This document shows positions 20,278-29,468 of a stretch of 64,000 nucleotides of DNA, piece by piece; the stretch's first letter is position 1, and the number at the start of each line of letters is the position of its first letter. The position numbers were made by a program, and so were the translations under genes. The stretch comes from Roseomonas sp. OT10. GTDB lineage: Bacteria; Pseudomonadota; Alphaproteobacteria; Acetobacterales; Acetobacteraceae. The stretch covers positions 496,001 to 560,000 of the forward strand of contig NZ_CP087719.1 of NCBI RefSeq assembly GCF_020991085.1, in the 5' to 3' direction. The notes under the pieces are model-generated. The model worked only from the letters and a program-made list of their open reading frames with translations. It had not been told where the DNA came from and made no database searches.

Positions 20278-21594
20278 CTATCGCGGCGGCACCCGCTCGT
20301 CATAGCCGCGCGGCCGGTAGGCAGGGTCGAAGCGGCAGGGCTCCGGATAGGCCGCCCGGAACCCTTCGCAACGCGCCGCGATCGCCTCCGGCGTCGGCTT
20401 CGCCCCCGTCTCCACCCAGTCCGACAGGGCCGCCAGCAGGGCGGCGTATTGCGGCGTGGCCAGCTTGCTGTGGACGTTCTCGCGCGTGAAGGTCTGCACC
20501 AGCGTCCTGGCCGTGCCGGCGGCCTCGCGCACCGCGCGGTAGTGGCTCTCATGCTCGACGAAGGCGGTGGGGTCGTCGATGGCATGCACCGTCAGCGTCG
20601 GCAGCGTCGTCCGCCCCGTCATGTCGCTGTCCTCCGCCAGGGCGGCCACCGCCTCCGGATCGGGGACGTAGCGCGGCACGGCGGCGTTCAGCGCCGCGTC
20701 GTCCGAGGCGCCGGCATAGCGCACGCGGGCATTGCCGAAGGGGTTCCGCCCGTCCAGCCGCTTCTGCACCAGGTCGCGGTAGAGGAAGGTCGCCCAGGAC
20801 AGGTGCCCGATCAGCGCGCTCGCGGGGATGGTGGTCACGCGCGTGATGTCGTCCAGCCGGCGCTGCTGCTCCGCGCTGCGCTCCCCTGGCGGGCGGCCGG
20901 CGCCGGTGCATTCGTTCACCCGCGCGGCCAGCTCCCGCGACGTCATCCGCGAGTCCGCCGGCAGGCCCATCCACAGGGGGTAGTCCGGCTCCTCCGGGCG
21001 CGGATGGTTGTGGCAGGTCGCCTGGTACACGGCGCGCAGATCGGTCCGGTAGTCGTAGCCCCGCGTCCCGCCGGCCAGCACGCCGCTGGTCAGCAGGGCT
21101 GCGTCGTAGCGGCCGGGATACAGCTCGATCGCCTTGGCCGCGACGTTCCCGCCCCAGGACTGGCCGTGCAGGAAGGTGCGCCGGGGCGGGCCGAAGCGGT
21201 CGACGAAGACCTGCCGCGTCGTCTCGCTGTCCTCGGCCGCCATCCGCACGCCGTAGCCGCCGCGGCGATAGCTGGTGCCGGCCCAGGCATAGCCCTCCGC
21301 GACGGTGACGGCGAAGCGTTGCAGGTCCTCGACGCTGGCATCGGCCTCCGGCGCCTCCAGCCGCGGCCCGCCATGGGCATGGACCACCAGCGTGCCGTTC
21401 CAGCTCCGCGGGATGGCGATCCAGTAGAAGGAACCGTTGGCGTCCTGTCCCTTGTGGCAGGAGGTGCCCTCCGGCAGGCCGGAGGGGCAGGGCGCGGGGG
21501 CGGGCCCCTCGGCCAGCGCGGGCCCGGCCAGGGGGAGGAGCAGGGCGAGCATGCCCAGGGTATGGTTCCCTGGCCGGCGGCGTGAGGCGGCCAT
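20278..21594 (-). CDS. Secreted alpha/beta hydrolase, function unknown
   Basis: 438 residues; ATG 21594 with GGGAGG upstream. Signal peptide near LGMLALLLPLAGPALA, mature start EGPAPAPCPSGLPEGTSC. The fold is recognisable from VVHAHGGP (oxyanion region), nucleophile elbow FLHGQSWGGNVA (Ser) and TVHAIDDPTAFVEHES (likely acid), with a late His in ENVHSKLATPQY. Cysteines in CPSGLPEGTSC and RCEGFRAAYPEPC may form disulfides in the periplasm. It resembles the secreted hydrolases with a long lid insert that are related to tannase- or tripeptidyl-type enzymes, but I cannot name a substrate. It stands alone on its strand, 93 bp from the next hydrolase gene. Confidence 0.75.
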   Translation of the reverse strand: MAASRRRPGNHTLGMLALLLPLAGPALAEGPAPAPCPSGLPEGTSCHKGQDANGSFYWIAIPRSWNGTLVVHAHGGPRLEAPEADASVEDLQRFAVTVAEGYAWAGTSYRRGGYGVRMAAEDSETTRQVFVDRFGPPRRTFLHGQSWGGNVAAKAIELYPGRYDAALLTSGVLAGGTRGYDYRTDLRAVYQATCHNHPRPEEPDYPLWMGLPADSRMTSRELAARVNECTGAGRPPGERSAEQQRRLDDITRVTTIPASALIGHLSWATFLYRDLVQKRLDGRNPFGNARVRYAGASDDAALNAAVPRYVPDPEAVAALAEDSDMTGRTTLPTLTVHAIDDPTAFVEHESHYRAVREAAGTARTLVQTFTRENVHSKLATPQYAALLAALSDWVETGAKPTPEAIAARCEGFRAAYPEPCRFDPAYRPRGYDERVPPR

Positions 21595-21687
21595 GGCGGT
21601 CCTCCCGGTTGTGTCCGGCGGTCAGCTTGGCTCCGCTCGGCCCGGCCTCCAAGGGGACTTGGCGCCCTCCCCGATCCTCGGCCGCTC

Positions 21688-22545
21688 CTATGCGGATACG
21701 GAAAGGAAGGAGCGGATCGTGCCGAAGACGCGCTCCGGATCGTCCCCGTGGATGTCGTGGCCGCACCCGTCCAGCCGTTCGAAGTGCAGGAGGCCGGCCG
21801 GAATCGCTCTGGCCGTCGCTTCCGCCAGTTCGAGCGGTACGATCGGGTCGTGCTCGCCTGCCATCATCAGCACGGGGCACCGCAGCCGTGCGAGATCCGG
21901 CAGGAGGTTGAACCGCCCGTGCTCGTTGCGGGGGCCATTGAAGTGCAGGGCCACCTCCGTCCGCATGACGACCCGGGAGAAGTCCGCGGGCGGCCGGCTC
22001 CGCCTGTGTCGGTAGAAGGGCACGCACCGCTTGAAGTAGCGCGCTCGCCCCGCCGCGGTCGGATTCATCCAGTAGCTCTCCGCGATGGCGCTGGCCTCCG
22101 GCCCGCCGATGCGAGCGAAGGCAGCGAAGATGGCGGGGAAGTCGATGCGCCCCGCCGTGCTGAGCAGGATAAGCTTGCCCGGATGGTCAGGGTGGCGCGT
22201 GGCGTAGGCCTGAGCCACGAAGCCGCCGAAGGACAGGCCGCAGACGATGGGGCGGACAATGCCGAGCGCATCGCAGAGCCCCTTGGTGTCGTCGGCCCAT
22301 TGCGCGAGGTTCCAGGCGGCCGGGTCGTCACCCTCGCTGCGGCCGTTGCCCCGATGATCGTAGAAGACGACCTGCGCCACGTCGCTCAGCGACGAGAACG
22401 CCTCCTTGAAGGCGGTGTGGTCGAAGCCCGGCCCACCATGCAGCATGAGGAGCGTGGGCTTTTCCCGCATCTGGTTGCCATCGGGAACGAGCCCGGCATT
22501 CGCGACATCCACGAAGAGCCTGACGCCATTGACTCGGACAAGCAT
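21688..22545 (-). CDS. Proline-iminopeptidase-like alpha/beta hydrolase
   Basis: 285 residues, cytoplasmic. HGGPG (in LLMLHGGPGFDHTAF) is the oxyanion motif of the proline iminopeptidase (S33) group, followed by FYDHRGNGRSEG. The nucleophile elbow is CGLSFGGFVAQ, the acid is in MAGEHDPIVP and the His in GCGHDIHGDD. The catalytic triad is therefore intact. Family members cleave N-terminal proline or hydrolyse amides and esters; substrate is not predictable here. Its 240-bp upstream region separates it from a divergent aminotransferase gene. Confidence 0.8.
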   Translation of the reverse strand: MLVRVNGVRLFVDVANAGLVPDGNQMREKPTLLMLHGGPGFDHTAFKEAFSSLSDVAQVVFYDHRGNGRSEGDDPAAWNLAQWADDTKGLCDALGIVRPIVCGLSFGGFVAQAYATRHPDHPGKLILLSTAGRIDFPAIFAAFARIGGPEASAIAESYWMNPTAAGRARYFKRCVPFYRHRRSRPPADFSRVVMRTEVALHFNGPRNEHGRFNLLPDLARLRCPVLMMAGEHDPIVPLELAEATARAIPAGLLHFERLDGCGHDIHGDDPERVFGTIRSFLSVSA

Positions 22546-22785
22546 GATCGAATCCCCGGCTCGCGGCAGGCGACATAGGATCAGCGTCCGCCGGCCTCCG
22601 GCAAGCGCCCGGTGGGACCGCCCGCCACTCCCGGCGACGCCGCCTCCGGGGCGGCCCGCGAAGGGCGGCTGGTTCCCGCCAGGCGCGTCGCCTGGCCCGG
22701 CTTTCGCCGCCGGGCGGGGTTGCCGCCCTCTCTAGGCCGCGGCGCCTCCCGGCGTTATCAACCCTTCGACCCGACCGGAGTGACC

Positions 22786-23988
22786 ATGCCCGCCCTCGCC
22801 TCTCGCCTGAAGGACGTCCCCCTCGCCCCGTCCGTCGCCATGTCGATCAAGGCGCGGGAGATGGCGGCGCAGGGCCATCGGGTCATCAGCCTGACCGTCG
22901 GCGAGCCCGACTTCGCCACCCCGCCGCATGCCATCGAGGCCGCGCACCGCGCCGCGCTGGAGGGCCAGACCAAGTACCCGCCGCAGGACGGCACGAAGGC
23001 GCTGAAGGAGGCGATCCAGCGCAAGCTGAAGCGCGAGAACGGCCTGGACTACGCGCTGAACGAGATCGTGGTCGGCAATGGCGGCAAGCAGGTCATCACC
23101 GACGCCTTCCTCGCCACCTGCGACGCGGGGGACGAGGTGCTGATCCCCGCGCCCTGCTGGATCAGCTACGCCATCCAGGCGCGGCTGGCCGGCGCCACCG
23201 CCACCTTCGTGAACTGCCCGCAGAACAACGGCTTCAAGCTGCGCCCGGAGGATCTGGAGGCGGCGATCACGCCCCGGACCAAGTGGCTGGTGCTGAACTT
23301 CCCGAACAACCCGACCGGCGCCGCCTGCTCCCGCGCGGAGATGCAGGCGCTGGCGGAGGTGCTGCTGCGCCACCCGCAGGTCTGGATCATGTCCGACGAC
23401 ATGTACGAGCACCTCGTCTATGACGGCTTCGAGTTCTGCACCATCGCCGAGGTCGAGCCGCGGCTGAAGGACCGGGTGCTGACGCTCAACGGCGTCTCCA
23501 AGACCTATGCGATGACCGGCTGGCGCGTCGGCTACGGCGCCGGCCCCGCGCCGCTGATCAAGGCGATGGTGACGATGCAGGGCAACCTGACCGCCGGCGT
23601 CTCCACCGTGGGCCAGGCGGCCGCCGCCGCCGCGCTGGACGGGCCGCAGGAGCTGGTGGCGGAGCGTGCGGCCGACTACCGCCGCCGCCGCGACTACCTG
23701 GTGGAGCGGCTGAACGCCATCCCCGGCATCGTCTGTCATAAGCCGGAGGGCGCCTTCTACCTCTTCCCCAACATCGCCGGCTGCCTGGGCCGGACGACGG
23801 CCGGCGGGCGGCGGATCGACACGGACACGGACTTCGCCCTGGCCCTGCTGGAGGAGGCGCATGTCGCGACCGTCACCGGCGCGGCCTACATGATGAGCCC
23901 CTACCTGCGCCTCTCCTACGCCACGGGCATGGAGAAGCTGGTCGAGGCCTGCGACCGCATCGAGCGCTTCTGCCGGGGGCTTGCGTGA
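22786..23988 (+). CDS. Class I PLP-dependent aminotransferase, paralogue of the 18876 gene
   Basis: 400 residues; ATG 22786 has GGAG 5 nt upstream. It shares nearly every motif with the aminotransferase at 18876: LTVGEPDFATPPHAIEAA, NFPNNPTGAACS, SDDMYEHLVYDGFEF, SKTYAMTGWRVGY (PLP Lys) and LRLSYATGMEKLVEACDRIE. Length is identical and there are no gaps in the main blocks. Substitutions around the active site (NPSNPTG to FPNNPTG, SKGY to SKTY) suggest a different amino-acid preference. It is coupled by a GTGA overlap to a downstream GNAT gene. Its exact substrate (aspartate, aromatic or branched) is not determined by the sequence. Confidence 0.88.
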   Translation: MPALASRLKDVPLAPSVAMSIKAREMAAQGHRVISLTVGEPDFATPPHAIEAAHRAALEGQTKYPPQDGTKALKEAIQRKLKRENGLDYALNEIVVGNGGKQVITDAFLATCDAGDEVLIPAPCWISYAIQARLAGATATFVNCPQNNGFKLRPEDLEAAITPRTKWLVLNFPNNPTGAACSRAEMQALAEVLLRHPQVWIMSDDMYEHLVYDGFEFCTIAEVEPRLKDRVLTLNGVSKTYAMTGWRVGYGAGPAPLIKAMVTMQGNLTAGVSTVGQAAAAAALDGPQELVAERAADYRRRRDYLVERLNAIPGIVCHKPEGAFYLFPNIAGCLGRTTAGGRRIDTDTDFALALLEEAHVATVTGAAYMMSPYLRLSYATGMEKLVEACDRIERFCRGLA

Positions 23989-25019
23989 GCGCCGCCGCCG
24001 CGCCCGTGGCGATCCGCCCGGGCGCGGATGGCGATGCCGAGGGCTTCATCCGCCTGATCGGCGACGCCTGGGCCGAGTACCCCAACTGCATCCTCGACGT
24101 GGACGGGGAGAACCCGGAGCTGCGGGCCCTCGTCACCCATTTCGACAAGGTCGGCGGCGCGGTCTGGACGGCGGAGGCAGGGGGAGAGGTGGTCGGCATG
24201 GTCGCCGTCCGCCCGCTCGGCTCGGACGAGGCCTGGGAGATCTGCCGCGTCTACGTCCGTCGCGACCAGCGCGGCACCGGCCTCGCCCACCGGCTGCTGG
24301 ACCTGGGCGAGCGGCGCGCGCGGGAGGCCGGGGCGCAGCGCTTCGTGCTGTGGACGGACACGCGCTTCGACGCGGCGCATGCCTTCTACGAGAAGCGGGG
24401 CTATGTCCGCGCCGGCTCGATCCGCATCCTCGACGACGTCTCGAAGTCGCTGGAGTTCCGCTATGCCAAGCCGGCGCGGGGCCTCGTCGTGGAGGCGCTG
24501 GACGCCGCCGCGGCCGCCAGCGCCGAGCGCCGCCTCTCCGCCATCCTGACCGCCTGCGTGGATGCGGGCGCCTCCGTCTCCTACCGGCCGCCCCTGGCGC
24601 CGGAGGTCGCGCGGGGCTTCTGGCGCGGCGTCTCCTCGGACGTCGCGATGGGCCGGAAGCTCCTCCTGGCCGCCTGGGACGAGGGTCGGCTCGCCGGCAC
24701 CGTGCAGCTCGACCTCGCCACGCCCCCGAACCAGCCGCACCGGGCGGAGCTCGCCAAGCTGCTGGTCGATCCCGCCCACCGCCGCCGGGGCATCGGCCGC
24801 GCCCTGCTGCGCAAGGCGGAGCAGGCGGCGCATGGGCTCGGGCGGCGCCTCCTCACCCTCGACACCCGCGCGGGCGATGCGGGGGAGGCGCTATACCGCG
24901 AGCTGGGCTGGCAGGAGGCCGGGCGCATCCCCGGCTACGCGCTCGACGCGCAGGGCGTGCCGCAGGAGACGGTGTTCTTCTACCGCCGGCTGGACCCGCC
25001 GCCCACGCCGCGCGGCTGA
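23985..25019 (+). CDS. Tandem GNAT acetyltransferase
   Basis: 344 residues from GTG 23985, overlapping the aminotransferase stop (GTGA). Two GNAT domains lie in one chain. The first (about 8-165) has CRVYVRRDQRGTGLAHRLLD, an acetyl-CoA pyrophosphate loop of the R/Q-x-x-G-x-G/A type, and FYEKRGYVRAGS. The second (about 175-340) has LLVDPAHRRRGIGRALLRKA and LYRELGWQEAGRIPGYALD. Both CoA loops look intact, so both halves may be active. Coupling to an aminotransferase suggests action on an amino acid or related amine, but that is inference. Confidence 0.85.
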   Translation: MSAAAAPVAIRPGADGDAEGFIRLIGDAWAEYPNCILDVDGENPELRALVTHFDKVGGAVWTAEAGGEVVGMVAVRPLGSDEAWEICRVYVRRDQRGTGLAHRLLDLGERRAREAGAQRFVLWTDTRFDAAHAFYEKRGYVRAGSIRILDDVSKSLEFRYAKPARGLVVEALDAAAAASAERRLSAILTACVDAGASVSYRPPLAPEVARGFWRGVSSDVAMGRKLLLAAWDEGRLAGTVQLDLATPPNQPHRAELAKLLVDPAHRRRGIGRALLRKAEQAAHGLGRRLLTLDTRAGDAGEALYRELGWQEAGRIPGYALDAQGVPQETVFFYRRLDPPPTPRG

Positions 25020-25167
25020 TCCGGCGGGCGTTGCGGCGGCGACCCGTTTCGCGCCACGATCCGGGTCGGCGCGCCACCCTGGCGTGCCGCCCGCGCGGTG
25101 GCCCGGCGCGCCGTCCGCGCGACGGGGCGCCACCGCCCCGGGCCGGCCGCCGGAGGGCATCGCCGCC

Positions 25168-25683
25168 GTGATCACCCCCGCCTGGTGCCGCATGATGGCG
25201 GCCTACAACGCCGAGATGAACCGCCGCTTCTACGCCGCCGCGGCGGGGCTGGAGGATCAGGCGCGGCGCCTGGACCGGGGCGCCTTCTGGGGCTCGATCC
25301 ACGGCACGCTCAACCACCTGCTCTGGGCGGACACCATGTGGATGAGCCGGCTGGATGGCTGGGACAGGCCGCCGGTCAACCTGCGCGGCTCGGGCGGGCT
25401 GATCGAGGACTTCGCCCTTCTGCGCGAGGCGCGCAGGACGGCCGACCTGCGCCTGACCGAATGGGCCGGGCGCGTGGGACAGGAGGTGCTGGAGGGCGAC
25501 CTGTCCTGGTACAGCGGGGCGATCGAGCGGAACCTGACCCGGCCGGTGGCGATGGTGGTGGCGCATATGTTCAACCACCAGACCCATCACCGCGGACAGG
25601 TCCATGCCATGCTGACGGCCGCCGGCACCGCCAGCGGCGACACGGACCTGTTCCTGGTGGTGGAGGGGATGGAGCCGGGCTGA
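25168..25683 (+). CDS. DinB-family four-helix protein
   Basis: 171 residues from GTG 25168 (MITPAWCRMMAAYNAEMNRR); ATGs at 25192 and 25195 would trim eight or nine residues from a conserved helix start. The DinB metal site is present: His in GTLNHLLWADTMWM and the H-x3-H pair in AHMFNHQTHHRGQVH. Members are often thiol-dependent enzymes or stress-induced proteins. It follows the GNAT gene by 148 bp and ends 11 bp from a convergent gene. Role unknown. Confidence 0.85.
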   Translation: MITPAWCRMMAAYNAEMNRRFYAAAAGLEDQARRLDRGAFWGSIHGTLNHLLWADTMWMSRLDGWDRPPVNLRGSGGLIEDFALLREARRTADLRLTEWAGRVGQEVLEGDLSWYSGAIERNLTRPVAMVVAHMFNHQTHHRGQVHAMLTAAGTASGDTDLFLVVEGMEPG

Positions 25684-25694
25684 CCCCGGCCGGC

Positions 25695-26735
25695 TCAGGG
25701 CCCCGCGGCCGGGCCCATCCCCGGCAGCCCCTCCCGGATGGTACGGGAGAAGTCCGGGCCGATCGTCGCGTCCGGCGCGCGCCGGACCAGGCTCCGCGGC
25801 CGCAGTTCCTCGAACGGCAGGCTCGTGTCGAGCAGGCCGAGGCGATAGGCCAGCTCCGGCAGGTGGCCGCTGGCGAGGATGCGCCAGTCGCGCGCGATGC
25901 GCGGGGCGATTCCGGGTGCGGCCGCGTTGCCCGCCGCCACCACGTTGGTCGTGCAGTTGTTGGTCAGCGTGTTGTAGAATTCCGGCTGCTGCGACAGCGC
26001 CAGGATGCGGCGGAGATAGGCGAGGAACAGGGCGCGGCGCTGCTCCGGCGGCAGTTGCAGCCGGTAGAGATGGACGCGCTCGCGCCGCATGTCCGTCCGC
26101 ACGCCGATCAGGTCGCGCTCGTCCGCGACGACGAAGATCAGCTCGTAGCGCCGGAAGAAGCCGGCCAGGACGCCATAGGGCTCGCCCCGCTCCCGCCGGG
26201 TTTCGACGGAGATGGCGAGATGCTGCCCGTCGCCGAAGCCGAAGGTCAGGAAGATGTGCGCGATGGCGTCGCCCGCCCAGTAGGAGGCGACGAGGTCGAC
26301 CGAGGTCACCGACGCGATGTCGATGCTGCGCTCCTCCCAGCGCGGCTCCGCCTCCGTCTCGCTGGTCCAGCGGAAGTTGCGCACGTCGTGCAACGTGAGC
26401 TGGTCGCCCGCCAGCGACCCGCTGACGCGGCGCGCGTATTCGGGCTCCCAGTCGCGGGTGTCGGAGGGCTCCATCCCGCCCCACCACAGGCCGACGCCGA
26501 AGAACAGGGCGGCCGGCACCGCCAGCGCGGCGGGCCGGGGCAGCAGGAGACGCGGCAGCAGGATGCCGGCGGGAAAGGCAAGGGCGAAGCCGATCCGCAT
26601 CGCCTCCGTGCCCGGCCCGGCATAGCGGATGGCCAGGGCGCACCAGAGCGTGGCCAGCAGCAGCGCGAGCCAGCCCAGGGCACGCCAGAGCCGGCGGCGT
26701 CCGCCCGGCGCCGGCCGCTCCGCCGGGACCGTCAC
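25695..26735 (-). CDS. DUF4105-like membrane protein
   Basis: 346 residues from GTG 26735, overlapping the stop of the upstream hydrolase gene (GTGA). Two to three N-terminal membrane segments (ALGWLALLLATLWCALAIRY, MRIGFALAFPAGILLPRLLL, PAALAVPAALFFGVGLWWGG) precede a periplasmic domain with DVRNFRWTSETEAEPRWEER, HIFLTFGFGDGQHLAISVET, and YNTLTNNCTTNVV. The FxWxs, S-x-E-x-R and NNCT-x-N blocks match DUF4105, a papain-like (NlpC/P60-related) envelope family; the Cys in NNCT and the His in AHIFLTF are the likely catalytic residues. It may modify envelope lipid or peptide substrates. Confidence 0.85.
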   Translation of the reverse strand: MTVPAERPAPGGRRRLWRALGWLALLLATLWCALAIRYAGPGTEAMRIGFALAFPAGILLPRLLLPRPAALAVPAALFFGVGLWWGGMEPSDTRDWEPEYARRVSGSLAGDQLTLHDVRNFRWTSETEAEPRWEERSIDIASVTSVDLVASYWAGDAIAHIFLTFGFGDGQHLAISVETRRERGEPYGVLAGFFRRYELIFVVADERDLIGVRTDMRRERVHLYRLQLPPEQRRALFLAYLRRILALSQQPEFYNTLTNNCTTNVVAAGNAAAPGIAPRIARDWRILASGHLPELAYRLGLLDTSLPFEELRPRSLVRRAPDATIGPDFSRTIREGLPGMGPAAGP

Positions 26736-27634
26736 GCCGCGCCGGATTCGAGCGGCGCGAGGAAAGGCTCCAGCGCGGCCAGCACCTCCTCCGGCGCCTC
26801 CTCGGCCAGGTAGTGGCCCGCATCCACGGGGCCGCCCGTCACCTCCGCGCGGCTGTAGCCGCGCCAGGTGGCGAGGGGGTCGTACCAGCGGCCGACCATC
26901 CCCTTGGCCCCCCACAGCGCCAGCAGCGGCATCGTCAGCCGCTCGCCGGCCGCGCGCGAGGCGCGGTCGTGCTCCAGGTCGATGCCGGTGGCGGCGCGGT
27001 AGTCCTCGCAGATGGCGGTGACCGTGCCGGGCTCGCGCAGTGCGGCGCGGTAGTCCGCCTCCGCCTCTGGGTGGAAGAAGCCGGGCTCCTTCGGCTCGCG
27101 CGAGGTGTGCAGGCTGAACCAGTCGTCCGTGTCGCGCAGGATCATGCGCTCCGGCTTGTCGTGCGGCTGCGCCAGGAAGAACCAGTGATAGTAGCCGAGG
27201 GCGAAGGACATGTCCGTGCGCTCGAAATGCGAAAGCGTCGGGATGATGTCCATGGTGCAGAGCCGTTGCACCGCGTCCGGATGATCGAGCGCCAGCCGGT
27301 GCGCCACCCGCGCGCCGCGGTCGTGCGAGACGACGCCGAAGCGCGCGAAGCCGAAGCCGCGCATCAGCGCCACCAGGTCGGCGGCCATTTCGCGCTTGGC
27401 ATAGGCGGCGCTGCCCGGCGCGGCCGGCGGCTTGCTGCTGAAGCCGTAGCCACGCAGGTCGGGGCAGACCACGGTGAAGCGCCGCGCCAGCACGGGGGCG
27501 ACCCGGTGCCACATGGCATGGGTCTGCGGGTTGCCGTGCAGAAGGAGCAGCGGCGGCCCCTCGCCGCCCCGGCGCAGGCGCAGCGTCTGGCCGTTGGCCG
27601 CGCGGTGCTCCAGCGTGAAGCCCTCGAAGAACAT
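26732..27634 (-). CDS. Haloacetate dehalogenase-like alpha/beta hydrolase
   Basis: 300 residues from ATG 27634. HGNPQTHAMWHRVAP is the oxyanion region. The nucleophile is Asp in VVSHDRGARVAHRLALDHPD, not Ser, as in fluoroacetate dehalogenases and epoxide hydrolases. The fluoroacetate dehalogenase halide pocket is recognisable: the His-Trp pair in YYHWFFLAQP, and CEDYRAATGIDLEHDRAS aligned with CCDYRAG(x)TIDFELD of FAcD. The base is His in DAGHYLAEEAPEEV. These enzymes hydrolyse C-halogen bonds of haloacetates. Context gives no halide transporter, so natural substrate is uncertain. It is co-transcribed with the DUF4105 gene. Confidence 0.87.
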   Translation of the reverse strand: MFFEGFTLEHRAANGQTLRLRRGGEGPPLLLLHGNPQTHAMWHRVAPVLARRFTVVCPDLRGYGFSSKPPAAPGSAAYAKREMAADLVALMRGFGFARFGVVSHDRGARVAHRLALDHPDAVQRLCTMDIIPTLSHFERTDMSFALGYYHWFFLAQPHDKPERMILRDTDDWFSLHTSREPKEPGFFHPEAEADYRAALREPGTVTAICEDYRAATGIDLEHDRASRAAGERLTMPLLALWGAKGMVGRWYDPLATWRGYSRAEVTGGPVDAGHYLAEEAPEEVLAALEPFLAPLESGAA

Positions 27635-27812
27635 GCGCCCTCCCGTTCCGGTCGACGCGCATGCTGCGCCCGCCGGGCCGGGGAGGGAACCGCCGCTGCT
27701 GTGCGATGTGGAGCGCGGGTTTCTTCGGAGCCGTCGTGCCGTGTGACCCCGCGGCAGCACTGGGAGGGGACGCCGGCCTGCGGCATCGACGCCGTGCGTT
27801 GATCCCCGTCCC

Positions 27813-28101
27813 GGACCCTCCCCTGCCGGGGCCACAAGCGGGCCCCGGTCCCCGCTGGGAGTCTGGTGCTGTGCGGTTGCCGTCAGCCTGCGGGCTGATC
27901 CCTGACAGCGCGGATCGGCGGGACTCCAGAATAGCTTTGAAGGCGTCAGCGAGTGCTGAGGCCGTACCTGCCGAGGAGCTATGCTCCTCGGCGCCGTGAC
28001 CCCGTATCAGGCTGTCCCGCGGCAGCGCTGATCGGGTCCAGGGCCCGCAGGGTCCTGGCAGAGTGGGGGTATCGGGGGCGAGGCGGAGCCTTGCCCCCGG
28101 G
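27813..28101 (+). repeat. Dispersed intergenic repeat, copy B
   Basis: The closest relative of copy A (1379-1667): same length, same order of blocks, same orientation. The central hairpin is GCCGAGGAGC / GCTCCTCGGC (27970-27979 / 27983-27992), loop TAT. The 3' end is again GAGCCTTGCCCCCGG. It lies in the 508-bp gap between a haloacetate-dehalogenase-like gene and a deaminase gene. 27635-27812 and 28102-28142 hold no gene that I can see. Confidence 0.85.
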
Positions 28102-28142
28102 CCACGGGCGCCACGCCGTCCCGGGGTTCCGGCGCGGTGGCG

Positions 28143-29468
28143 TCAGGCGGCGAAGAGGCGGTCCAGCTCCCGGTGATCCGGCAGGGTGGTGTCGATCGGC
28201 CTGCCGGCGCGCAGCACCACCCGCTCGCCGCGCCGGCGGGAGAGCAGCTCGTCCATCCGCCGGCCGCGGAACAGCACCAGATCCGCGACGCCGCCCACCG
28301 CGATCCGCCCGTGTTCCGGCAGGCGCAGCCAGTCCGCCGGGCGCGCCGTCACCGCCGCCGGCCAGTCGCCCACCGGCAGGTCCAGGTGGCCGATCCGCAC
28401 CGCGTCGGTGAAGGTCTCCAGCATGTCGTGGTCGCCCCAGCGGTAGAAGGGGTCGCGGCAGTTGTCGCCGCCGATCAGCAGGTTGACGCCGCGCGCCTTC
28501 AACTCGTGCAGCAGGGTCACGCCGCGCCAGCGCGGGGTGCCGCCGGGGCTGCGGCCCTGGAGGTGGAGGTTCACGGGGGGAAGGGAGACGATGGTGATCC
28601 CCGCCTGGGCGACGAGGTCCATCACCTCCGACGCGAAGGCGGGCTCCTGTACCGCCAGGCTGCAGCAGTGGCCGCAGGTGACGCGATAGGGGAAACGGTG
28701 GCGGAGCGCCGCCCGCGCCACCGGGCCGAGCGTGGCGGCACCGGGATCGCCGCTCTCGTCCACATGCAGGTCGATCTCCAGCCCGTGCTGGGTGGCGAGG
28801 TCGAACAGCGCGTCCAGCGCCGCGTCGAGCTGCGCGGGCGTGGCGCCGGGCAGGCGGGTGGCGCCGCCCAGCAGCCCGCCGGCGGAGGCGATGCGGCGCG
28901 CCAGCGCCTCGCCCTCCGGTGTGGCATAGGTGTCCACCGGCACCATCCCCACCGCCTGGAGATCGATCCGCCCGGCCCATTCCGCGCGCAGCTCGGCGAA
29001 GACGGGCCAGGAGATGCCGGCCTGCGGGCCCTGGCTGTCCAGGTGCGTGCGGATCGCCGCCGTGCCCTGGGCATAGGCGCAGCGCAGGCCGAAGGCGAAG
29101 CGGGCGCGCACGTCGGCGGCGGACCAGTTCGCCTCACGGTCGGCGCGGACGGCGGCGGCGGCGCTCAGCCCCGTGCCGTCGGCATTGATGGCGCGCGGGG
29201 TGATGTGGCCCTTGTCCAGATGCGCGTGCGCCTCGACGAAGCAGGGCCAGACCTGCCCGGCATCGAGGTCCGCGGCGCCCTCCGGCGCGGTGGCCGCGGC
29301 GGGGGCGAGGGATTCGATCCGCCCGCCGGCGATGCCGATGTCGAGCAGGACCAGCCCCTCGGCATCCGCACCGCGGGCAAGGGCCACATCGGCCAGCAGG
29401 CAGGCGGGCACGGCGGCGCGGTGCAGGAGCACCGTGCCGTCCGCGGGCAGCGGCGGGAAGCCGCTCAT
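28143..29468 (-). CDS. Cytosine deaminase-like amidohydrolase
   Basis: 441 residues from ATG 29468, which overlaps the stop of the upstream binding-protein gene (ATGA). It has the amidohydrolase TIM-barrel metal site: HxH-type FVEAHAHLDKGH (about 80), Glu/His segment IDLHVDESGDPG, VTCGHCCSL and the catalytic Asp in IGGDNCRDPFYRWGDHDML. The last block aligns with the DDVxDPW region of cytosine deaminase (CodA). Members also act on other N-heterocyclic amines such as ammelide-type compounds. The operon context (binding protein and FAD oxidase) suggests catabolism of an imported nitrogen heterocycle; the substrate is not known. Confidence 0.85.
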   Translation of the reverse strand: MSGFPPLPADGTVLLHRAAVPACLLADVALARGADAEGLVLLDIGIAGGRIESLAPAAATAPEGAADLDAGQVWPCFVEAHAHLDKGHITPRAINADGTGLSAAAAVRADREANWSAADVRARFAFGLRCAYAQGTAAIRTHLDSQGPQAGISWPVFAELRAEWAGRIDLQAVGMVPVDTYATPEGEALARRIASAGGLLGGATRLPGATPAQLDAALDALFDLATQHGLEIDLHVDESGDPGAATLGPVARAALRHRFPYRVTCGHCCSLAVQEPAFASEVMDLVAQAGITIVSLPPVNLHLQGRSPGGTPRWRGVTLLHELKARGVNLLIGGDNCRDPFYRWGDHDMLETFTDAVRIGHLDLPVGDWPAAVTARPADWLRLPEHGRIAVGGVADLVLFRGRRMDELLSRRRGERVVLRAGRPIDTTLPDHRELDRLFAA

